A DNA stretch of 45,960 nucleotides from Micavibrio_B sp048498395 (GTDB lineage Bacteria; Pseudomonadota; Alphaproteobacteria; Micavibrionales; Micavibrionaceae). Positions within the stretch are counted from its first letter, which is position 1, and every line of letters begins with the position of its first letter. The stretch spans positions 1 through 45,960 of the forward strand of contig JBEHYB010000004.1 in NCBI GenBank assembly GCA_048498395.1. The letters run 5' to 3'. Positions 40,183 through 45,960 of this stretch are shown here, in pieces. The notes beneath the pieces were generated by a model that had not been told where the DNA came from, did not search any database, and saw only the letters and a program-made list of their open reading frames with translations. A program made the position numbers and the translations under genes.

Positions 40183-41550
40183 ATGTTAAAGATGAAAAAT
40201 TTTAAATCTACCCTGTCTTATTTGCGCAACGAAGTCGGCGCGCTAGCCGTCGCTTTCTCATTGGCGATTCCCGTCGTTGTCGCCAGTGCCGGTTTCTCGA
40301 TCGATGTCGCGGATGCTTATCTCGTCAAACAAAGGCTTTCGCACGCCGTCGATGCAGCGGCTCTGGCGGCTGCCGCGTCCGCAACGACAACGGCTGATTT
40401 GAATGCCCGCGTTCAGGAATTCTTCCTGCTGAATTACCCGCCGGATAAAATCGGCGCGCCGTATTCAGTTCAGGTCAAAATCAATGGATCTGATATTACC
40501 GTGTCGGCAACAGCCAAATCCGCGACCTATTTCGCGCGCGTCGTGGGTATCGATGAAATGAGCGTATCTGAAAGCTCGACCGTTACGCGTGAAATTATCG
40601 GCCTTGAAGTCGCGCTCGTCCTTGACGTGACCGGTTCGATGGCAACGAATAATAACATCGCGACACTGCGCACGGCGGCGACGAACTTCACCAATATTCT
40701 TTTCGCGAACGCCGCGTATTCCGACTCGGTTAAAATCGGTCTCGTGCCGTTCTCGGCTTCAGTCAATGTCGGCCCTTACGGCCTTGGCTTCCTGCCAAGC
40801 TCGACGAACAGCTCGAAAGCCAGTGCGACGAAATATGACGGTGGCACCGCTTTCGTGAACAACCCAAGCAAATATACATTCGATGAAACGTCGACGACTG
40901 CCTGGTGGGGATGTGTTCTCGAGCGTCCGACACCGCAGGATACGCAGATCCAGACAAGTGGTGCGGCATGGACATGGGATATGTATCGTTATACCAACGC
41001 GGGCGCGAAAGACTCTTCGATCCGCAAGCAATCGGCGGCAGTCAATACCAGCTGTAACAAGAGCTATGTTCTGCCTCTGACGACGGCTAAAACGACGATC
41101 CTGAATAACATCAGTAAACTCGCAGCCGATGGCAATACACTCAGTAATGTCGGTATGGTTTGGGGATATCGCCTGCTGTCGCCTGAAGCGCCGTTCCGCG
41201 AAGGCGTGGCCTGGACCAACCAGGACTGGCGCAAAGTCGCAATTCTGATGACGGACGGCGATAACAATAACGGCGAAGTCTATAACGCCTATGGTCAGTA
41301 TAATACGCTGAAAGTCACGGACGATATGCTTGATGCGAAACTGGCTCAGACCTGTACCAATATGAAGAACAGCGGTATCACCATCTACACCGTAACCTTT
41401 ACGTCAGGCATCAATAATGCAACGAAACAGTTCTTCAAGAACTGCGCTTCAAGCCCGGATAAATGGTATGACGCGCCGACGCAGGCCTCTCTGACGGCTG
41501 CCTTTGAGCAGATCGCGCGCGAGCTCAGCAACATCCACATCACTGAATAA
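40183..41550 (+). CDS. TadG-like protein with von Willebrand factor A domain
   Basis: The 455-residue product has one N-terminal membrane helix (about 17-42) preceded by NEVG, reminiscent of a pilin leader but with Val where the conserved Glu is found. From about 140 it contains a vWA domain, with the MIDAS motif DVTGSM at 148-153 and a later MTDGDNN. This is the TadG layout, part of the Flp pilus machine at the outer face of the inner membrane. GGAGG precedes the chosen ATG; the frame is open 15 codons upstream, over the previous gene. A terminator follows it. Confidence 0.87.
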   Translation: MLKMKNFKSTLSYLRNEVGALAVAFSLAIPVVVASAGFSIDVADAYLVKQRLSHAVDAAALAAAASATTTADLNARVQEFFLLNYPPDKIGAPYSVQVKINGSDITVSATAKSATYFARVVGIDEMSVSESSTVTREIIGLEVALVLDVTGSMATNNNIATLRTAATNFTNILFANAAYSDSVKIGLVPFSASVNVGPYGLGFLPSSTNSSKASATKYDGGTAFVNNPSKYTFDETSTTAWWGCVLERPTPQDTQIQTSGAAWTWDMYRYTNAGAKDSSIRKQSAAVNTSCNKSYVLPLTTAKTTILNNISKLAADGNTLSNVGMVWGYRLLSPEAPFREGVAWTNQDWRKVAILMTDGDNNNGEVYNAYGQYNTLKVTDDMLDAKLAQTCTNMKNSGITIYTVTFTSGINNATKQFFKNCASSPDKWYDAPTQASLTAAFEQIARELSNIHITE

Positions 41551-41566
41551 AAATTCATCGAGGTCC

Positions 41567-41593
41567 AAATCCCCGCGGAAGCGGGGATTTTTG
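41567..41593 (+). terminator. Intrinsic terminator after the TadG-like gene
   Basis: AAATCCCCGC (41567-41576) pairs with GCGGGGATTT (41581-41590) across a GGAA loop, followed by T residues. The stem is identical to that after ahpCD. Confidence 0.88.
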
Positions 41594-41835
41594 TATGCGC
41601 TCTAATATCTACAATTTGAAATAAATAATGGCGGTGTTTTATTCAAAGTAATGAGAGTCATTTTTAAATAATAATACTTCAATATCGAAGTAATAGTTTT
41701 GCTAACAATATGAAAATGGCAAATTTTTAACGGAGCATTAAGTATTTATGCTATATTCTTAGGGAGTACGGTTTGGGCGTTCGAAATAACCTAACCTTGT
41801 CTGTTAAAAATAAAACAACTCAGGAGACTAAAGAA
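41594..41835. promoter_or_regulatory. AT-rich flp promoter region with a near-perfect palindrome
   Basis: This spacer of about 240 bases holds the flp regulatory region. An 18-base near-palindrome, TACTTCAAT-ATCGAAGTA, lies at 41675-41692 (8 of 9 positions match). A -10-like TATATT lies at about 41750, without a clear -35. AGGAG at 41822-41826 is the flp ribosome site. A frame open from 41773 is too odd in composition to be a true extension of flp. Confidence 0.45.
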
Positions 41836-42009
41836 ATGTTGAAACTCATTGCTCTTATCCAATCTTACAACACCAAAGAAGATGGCGCGACAGCCATTGA
41901 ATACGGTCTGATCGCAGCCGGTGTGGCTCTCGCCATTTCACTTATCGTGTTTACACTCGGTGACGACGTGAAAGCGAAATTCACTGAAGTAGACAACGCA
42001 CTGAAATAG
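41836..42009 (+). CDS. flp: Flp/Fap-type major pilin (first copy)
   Basis: The 57-residue prepilin has a leader MLKLIALIQSYNTKEDG and mature part beginning ATAIEYGLIA; Glu at +5 and Tyr at +6 are the Flp signature. A hydrophobic helix (about 18-45) and a short charged tail follow. It should be cut by CpaA. ATG 41836 is chosen because AGGAG lies at 41822-41826 and the leader starts here. A strong terminator follows directly, so this pilin can be made in excess over the downstream machinery. Confidence 0.92.
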   Translation: MLKLIALIQSYNTKEDGATAIEYGLIAAGVALAISLIVFTLGDDVKAKFTEVDNALK

Positions 42010-42025
42010 TCGTCAAAAAGAATTC

Positions 42026-42058
42026 AAAAAGCCCACCTTCGCAGGTGGGCTTTTTTTT
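42026..42058 (+). terminator. Strong intrinsic terminator between flp and cpaA
   Basis: GCCCACCT (42031-42038) pairs with AGGTGGGC (42043-42050) around TCGC, with flanking A and T runs. It probably limits read-through into cpaA, giving more pilin than assembly proteins. Confidence 0.93.
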
Positions 42059-42072
42059 GAGGGATCGAATTG

Positions 42073-42624
42073 ATGATCGGATTTCTGTTTTTCTTTTTTG
42101 GCGTAATGGCAACGCTCGGCATGTGCGGCCTCGCGGCCTGGAGCGATTTCAAAGGCTTCCGCATTCCTAATATCGTTTCACTCGTCATCCTTGGCTCGTT
42201 CGTGGTGGCTTTTGGCGTGACGGCCCTGACAGGGCAGGGCTCTGTTATTTTCGGCTCTCTCCAGTCGCATATAGGCGCGGCTATCATCGTGTTTCTGGTA
42301 ACGCTTGCGATGTTTGCGCTGAAAATTCTCGGAGCAGGAGATTCAAAGATGGCAGCTGCGGTCTCGTTATGGCTCGGGATGCAGGGCCTTATACCGTTTC
42401 TGTTTTATATGTCGATGATGGGCGGAATCCTGGCAGCTATATCGCTGCTTTTAAAAAAATACAAACCATTGAAATCACCACCCAAGGACAGCTGGCTTGA
42501 AAAGGCGCAGGAAGGTGTCAACAGCGTACCCTACGGTATCGCCATCGCTGCCGGCACGCTCGTCGCTTTCGTCTTTCTCGGTTACTTCAGCCCCTCAAAA
42601 TGGTCCGAGATGGTAAATCTTTAG
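42073..42624 (+). CDS. cpaA: Prepilin peptidase CpaA/TadV
   Basis: CpaA is the inner-membrane aspartic peptidase that cuts Flp pilins and TadE-like pseudopilins. The first catalytic aspartate is in AAWSDFKGFRIPN (about 19-31) and the second is in the GAGDSKM motif (about residue 92). About six hydrophobic segments span the 184-residue protein, as in the A24 family. The ATG at 42073 is preceded by GAGGGA; a TTG lies 3 bases earlier. It sits between two pilin genes. Confidence 0.9.
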   Translation: MIGFLFFFFGVMATLGMCGLAAWSDFKGFRIPNIVSLVILGSFVVAFGVTALTGQGSVIFGSLQSHIGAAIIVFLVTLAMFALKILGAGDSKMAAAVSLWLGMQGLIPFLFYMSMMGGILAAISLLLKKYKPLKSPPKDSWLEKAQEGVNSVPYGIAIAAGTLVAFVFLGYFSPSKWSEMVNL

Positions 42625-42688
42625 AATTTGTTAAAGTCTGGAGCGCAAAATTGAAACAATGCCCAAAAGGGGCGTGTCGGAGATCCTC

Positions 42689-42862
42689 ATGTTGAAGTTC
42701 CTCGCTCTATGTCAGTCTTATTGCACGAAAGAAGATGGGGCGACCGCCATTGAATATGGGCTGATCGCTGTCGGAGTCGCCGTCACGATCGCGATTATTG
42801 TGTTCGCTCTTGGCGATGACGTGCAGGCGAAATATACGGCTGTTGAAGCCGCGTTTCATTAA
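42689..42862 (+). CDS. flp: Flp-type pilin (second copy)
   Basis: This is a second 57-residue Flp prepilin, with leader MLKFLALCQSYCTKEDG and mature start ATAIEYGLIA. The core is nearly identical to the first copy; differences lie in the leader (two cysteines, C8 and C12) and the hydrophobic helix. GGAG at 42679-42682 precedes the ATG. It may be a minor pilin or an alternative major pilin. A weaker inverted repeat lies after the gene (42910-42933). Confidence 0.9.
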   Translation: MLKFLALCQSYCTKEDGATAIEYGLIAVGVAVTIAIIVFALGDDVQAKYTAVEAAFH

Positions 42863-42909
42863 GTGCAACCGTTTTCCAGTTTAGTTTTCATAGACCATAA
42901 AAAATCACG

Positions 42910-42933
42910 ATATTCCTGATCTTTAGGGAATAT
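42910..42933. repeat. Inverted repeat between the second flp gene and cpaB
   Basis: ATATTCC (42910-42916) and GGAATAT (42927-42933) are reverse complements with a 10-base spacer. There is no T-tract, so it may be an operator or weak attenuator ahead of cpaB rather than a terminator. Confidence 0.35.
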
Positions 42934-43022
42934 TAAGCCTTCTCTAGCAAAATCAAATATGAAGAATTGCGTATCCTCAACACGCATTAAAAAAATTATT
43001 CGGGATCTACCAGGGTTATCAA

Positions 43023-43862
43023 ATGAACAAGAATGTTATGATCGTGCTTGGCGGCGGTTTCGTCATTGCCCTTCTCGTGGCGATTATCGTCCAGGCGAGT
43101 TTCGGCAAAAAATCTGATATGGTTGAAATCGCGGTAGCGGCAAGTTCCTTGCCTGTCGGCACTGAGCTGAATGATTCTAATGTTAAATGGAAGAGCGTAT
43201 CCGAAGAATCCGTATTTGAAGGCTCTATCCAGCGCACCGGTAAACAGGCCGTCCATGAAGCGCTTAAAGGCCGTCTGCGCCGCGACCTCGGTGCCAATGA
43301 ACCAATTTTAAAGAACGCATTGATTGCTAACGGGCAGGGGAATGTTCTCGCCGCCAGCATGAAAAGCGGGATGCGCGCTGTCGCGATCAAGGCTTCGGCA
43401 GAATCCATGGTCGGCGGTTTTATCAATCCGGGCGACCGCGTCGATGTGATTTTGAGTTATGAGGTCGATAGCGGTCAGGATGGGAGCGATCAAGGCGATA
43501 CGGCTGTCGAGAAACACGCGACTGAAACAGTTCTGGAAAATGTAAAAGTTCTGGCAATCGATCAGACGGCCAGCAAGGATGATGATAAGGCGAAAGTTGG
43601 CCGCACCGTGACTCTGGAAGTTGACCAGAAGGGGGCGGAGAAACTGGCACTGGCGAGCGAGATGGGCGAACTGTCTCTGGCGTTGCGCGCTCTTGGTGAT
43701 ACGGAAATATCCAGGTCAGGAAAACATCGCACAACAACTGACGTGCAGGTTAGTTCCGTGCTCAAGGAAATAAATCGTAACAAAAGAAAATCTGGCGGAA
43801 GTTCTAATATTGTGAGAATTTATAGTGGCGACACTGTAGAAAATGTCACGGTTCGTCGGTAG
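43023..43862 (+). CDS. cpaB: Flp pilus assembly protein CpaB (RcpC)
   Basis: The 279-residue protein has one N-terminal membrane helix (about 5-25) and then an SAF/CpaB domain (about 35-130: VEIAVAASSLPVGTELNDSNVKW, then RDLGANEPI). This is the RcpC/CpaB layout, an inner-membrane-anchored periplasmic protein that works with the secretin. A ribosome site AGGG precedes the ATG. It starts the secretin part of the pilus cluster. Confidence 0.9.
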   Translation: MNKNVMIVLGGGFVIALLVAIIVQASFGKKSDMVEIAVAASSLPVGTELNDSNVKWKSVSEESVFEGSIQRTGKQAVHEALKGRLRRDLGANEPILKNALIANGQGNVLAASMKSGMRAVAIKASAESMVGGFINPGDRVDVILSYEVDSGQDGSDQGDTAVEKHATETVLENVKVLAIDQTASKDDDKAKVGRTVTLEVDQKGAEKLALASEMGELSLALRALGDTEISRSGKHRTTTDVQVSSVLKEINRNKRKSGGSSNIVRIYSGDTVENVTVRR

Positions 43863-43929
43863 TTCTTTGCGTTCGCTTCCAATTCACTTCTGCTATCTCC
43901 TCTAAGTTATTCTTTTAAGGTCTAAAAAG

Positions 43930-45558
43930 ATGTTTTTCTCTGGTTTTTCAACCGCCCGGAATATGCGCCTGACAATGGGTGCATTATTTGCGCTCGTGCT
44001 GTGCACGGCACCGGTGATGGCTGCCGTGAATGCATCAAAAGTTAATGACGGCACAGATACCTATATGGAATTGTCTCTTGGCAAAGGGGAGATCATTACC
44101 ATTCCTGACGGGGTTTCGGATGTCATGATCGCCGACCCGAAAGTCGCCGATGTCTCCGCGGTCCAGAGCAACAAGCTTTATCTCGTCGGCACCAATCTGG
44201 GCATGACCAATATCATGATCCTCGATCAGGGCGGGAACCTGGTTAAAAGATTCAATGTCGATGTCAGCATCAATGTCGTCGAAATCCAGCGCCTTATAAA
44301 CAAGATTTTCCCGCAGGAAAAAGACGTGCAGGTGCAACTGGTCGGCAAGCAGGTCGCCCTGACCGGTCTTGTCTCCACTCCGGCCGCGTCGCAGAAAATC
44401 GCCCGCCTTGTCGCGGCCCATGTCCAGGAAATGTCATCGAATAGCGGCGGCGCGACCCAGCAGGTCAACGAACTTATCGAGAATTTGATGGAAGTGCGCG
44501 GCGAACAACAGGTTATGCTGCGCGTGCGCATCGTCGAGATGTCGCGCAATGTCTTAAAAGAACTCGGCAGTGAAGTGTCTTCGCTCGATCCGTCGGCGGT
44601 TGTCGGCAGGAACGGTATCCGCGGCCAGCTTGATACGACGGGCACGACAGGCCTGACGAAATCCGCGTTCTCGATCGGCAGTCTTTTATTCAACACGGGT
44701 ATTGGTGGTATCGGCGATCTGAACGTGACGATCAATATGCTCGAAGAAAATAACCTGGCGAATACGCTCGCCGAACCTAACCTGACGGCTATTTCCGGTG
44801 AAGAAGCCGGGTTCCTGGCCGGTGGTGAATTCCCGGTACCGACAGGCCGCGATAATCAGGGCAATATCATTATTTCTTACAAAAAATTCGGGGTGTCCCT
44901 GAACTTCAAACCGATCGTCCTGTCCGAAGACCGGATCAGCCTGCAGATGAATACTGAAGTGTCGTCTCTCAATCAGGCGCAGGGCATTACACTCGCTGAC
45001 GTTCAGGTGCCGGGCCTTGATGTCCGTCGCGCGACAACGACGGTTGAAATGAATAGTGGCGGCAGCCTGATGATTGCCGGTCTTTTAAAATCGGATAACA
45101 CAAAAGGCCTCAACGGTATTCCGGGTATCAAGGATACACCGATCCTTGGCGATCTTTTGTCATCGAAGAGCTTCCAGCGTAACGAAACCGAGCTTGTGGT
45201 TATCGTCACGCCTTATCTTGTGCAGCCGTTTGCGGATAAAACCCAGGCAACGCCTGTGATGGGCAGCAATTTAAATGTCATGCCGCCGCCGGCTCCTCCG
45301 GCAGGACTGATGGCACCGGGTAAAAACGGTAAGCCTGTCATGCCGGCACCGGTTGATGAATCAATGCTTGATGATAATGCGCCTGCACAGGCCGCTCCGG
45401 CTGCGGGTTCTGAAGCAGATGACGTGCCGCCGGTTGAGACGGTTAAGGTCAATACGCCGCTTAACAAGGTTTTCTCGAATAATATGAAACAGATATACGG
45501 TAAGAAACTGGGCGAGCTGCCTGCCGAGAATAAAAACTTCGGATATATGCTGGATTAA
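43930..45558 (+). CDS. cpaC: Flp pilus outer-membrane secretin CpaC (RcpA)
   Basis: The 542-residue protein forms the outer-membrane channel of the pilus. A signal peptide (about 1-34, ending in VMAA) is followed by an N-terminal secretin domain (DVMIADPKVADVSAV), a BON-like region and the C-terminal secretin core (about 170-430) with VPGLDVRRATTTVEMNSGG and VIVTPYLVQP. The last 100 residues are Pro/Ala-rich, as in Caulobacter CpaC. It lies 67 bases after cpaB, and cpaD begins 5 bases after its stop. Confidence 0.93.
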   Translation: MFFSGFSTARNMRLTMGALFALVLCTAPVMAAVNASKVNDGTDTYMELSLGKGEIITIPDGVSDVMIADPKVADVSAVQSNKLYLVGTNLGMTNIMILDQGGNLVKRFNVDVSINVVEIQRLINKIFPQEKDVQVQLVGKQVALTGLVSTPAASQKIARLVAAHVQEMSSNSGGATQQVNELIENLMEVRGEQQVMLRVRIVEMSRNVLKELGSEVSSLDPSAVVGRNGIRGQLDTTGTTGLTKSAFSIGSLLFNTGIGGIGDLNVTINMLEENNLANTLAEPNLTAISGEEAGFLAGGEFPVPTGRDNQGNIIISYKKFGVSLNFKPIVLSEDRISLQMNTEVSSLNQAQGITLADVQVPGLDVRRATTTVEMNSGGSLMIAGLLKSDNTKGLNGIPGIKDTPILGDLLSSKSFQRNETELVVIVTPYLVQPFADKTQATPVMGSNLNVMPPPAPPAGLMAPGKNGKPVMPAPVDESMLDDNAPAQAAPAAGSEADDVPPVETVKVNTPLNKVFSNNMKQIYGKKLGELPAENKNFGYMLD

Positions 45559-45563
45559 AAAGA

Positions 45564-45960
45564 ATGACGAATGCATTTAAAATCCTTTTCTGTATGACGG
45601 CGCTGGCTTCTCTTGGGGCTTGTCAGATGGAACAGCCGACATGGGTCGATCCAGGTCGCGTCGAAGTCGTCGATGAAGGGTTCTCGGATACGTTCGATAC
45701 GTCTTCGCTTAATGCCGGTACGCTGCATGCGATAGGGGTCAATTATTACCGCTATGGCAACGGCCCGATGAATGTCGCTGTGTCCTACGATCCAAAATCC
45801 AAAACAAATACGTCTGCCAAAGCCCAGGCTGAGGCCAAGAGAATTCAGGACGAGCTTGCACGTAACGGTGTTCGCGACCTGCATATAACGACGACCGCGG
45901 CACCCGGTGTCGGCGATAAATCATCGACGCTGGTCAGTTTTCCGGCTTTGACCGCGCGTC
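45564..45960 (+). CDS. cpaD: Pilus assembly lipoprotein CpaD (partial, runs off the window)
   Basis: The frame from ATG 45564 is open to the end of the window (132 codons). A lipoprotein signal ends in LASLGAC. The segment NYYRYGNGPMNVAVSYDP (about 75-92) and later KAQAEAKRIQDEL match CpaD, the outer-membrane lipoprotein partner of the secretin. It is 5 bases after cpaC. A plausible cpaEF-tadBC set should follow beyond the window. The ribosome site is weak. Confidence 0.8.
   Translation, partial: MTNAFKILFCMTALASLGACQMEQPTWVDPGRVEVVDEGFSDTFDTSSLNAGTLHAIGVNYYRYGNGPMNVAVSYDPKSKTNTSAKAQAEAKRIQDELARNGVRDLHITTTAAPGVGDKSSTLVSFPALTAR

Noticed and set aside
41773..41835. N-terminal extension of the first Flp pilin
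   Set aside because: Flp prepilins begin with a short MLK leader; the extension lacks a ribosome site, while AGGAG lies before ATG 41836.

Overview
The window looks like chromosomal DNA from a Gram-negative alphaproteobacterium. Evidence is the block pal-cpoB-tilS-ftsH-glmM, an OxyR/AhpC/AhpD module, HisZ, MnmC, outer-membrane lipoproteins and a Cpa/Tad-type pilus cluster. Base composition is about half G+C in most genes, with a few clearly AT-rich stretches (about 6500-6680, 15430-16740, 41590-41830). The affiliation is an inference from gene content and order; a Micavibrio- or Rhodospirillales-like lineage would fit, but nothing here proves it. I saw no rRNA, tRNA, CRISPR array, transposase or phage gene, and no gap between genes longer than 300 bases.

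Layout. 1-1200: tail of an unknown gene with its terminator, an ECF-type sigma factor and a convergent single-domain response regulator. 1325-1878: two small unknown genes. 1950-3915: gmd and fcl, which make GDP-L-fucose. 3933-4832: arginase. 4829-6502: a two-gene unit on the minus strand made of an XRE/TrmB-like regulator and an EgtD-like methyltransferase, preceded by an AT-rich region with two inverted repeats. 6684-10541: Dcp peptidase and, divergently, MnmC. 10575-13759: envelope polysaccharide genes (WecA-like lipid-linked sugar transferase, SDR epimerase, glycosyltransferase). 13832-15342: AMIN-domain lipoprotein and a periplasmic EF-hand protein. 15438-16646: an AT-rich gene encoding a protein with six 40-41-residue repeats. 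16750-19850: trhO and oxyR on the minus strand, ahpC and ahpD on the plus strand. 19915-22080: TetR regulator and an LppC-like lipoprotein. 22079-24966: rsmI, yraN, BON-domain lipoprotein, SirB1-like protein. 25124-30123: pal, cpoB, tilS, a small convergent membrane protein, and ftsH. 30138-30202: a pair of inverted extragenic hairpins. 30209-36307: thioredoxin/NHL protein, glmM, thiD, hisZ, purA. 36375-38951: a tail-anchored pseudokinase-like protein and a small membrane protein. 39087 to the end: start of a Tad/Flp pilus cluster (two TadE-like pseudopilins, TadG-like vWA protein, Flp pilin, CpaA peptidase, second Flp pilin, CpaB, CpaC secretin, partial CpaD).

How the genes work together. 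The sugar-nucleotide and glycosyltransferase genes point to a fucose-containing surface polysaccharide. OxyR probably controls ahpCD and, through read-through, trhO. Pal and CpoB belong to the Tol-Pal envelope constriction machine, although tolQRAB are not beside them here. The pilus genes form a coherent export machine with its pilins, pseudopilins, prepilin peptidase and secretin. The genome is compact: four convergent pairs overlap at their ends, three of them through short palindromes that carry both stop codons, and one divergent pair shares a CATG carrying both start codons.

Best candidates for something undescribed: (1) the XRE-TrmB-like regulator with an EgtD-like methyltransferase and its operator-like dyads; (2) the six-repeat AT-rich protein; (3) the membrane-anchored pseudokinase with its small membrane partner.
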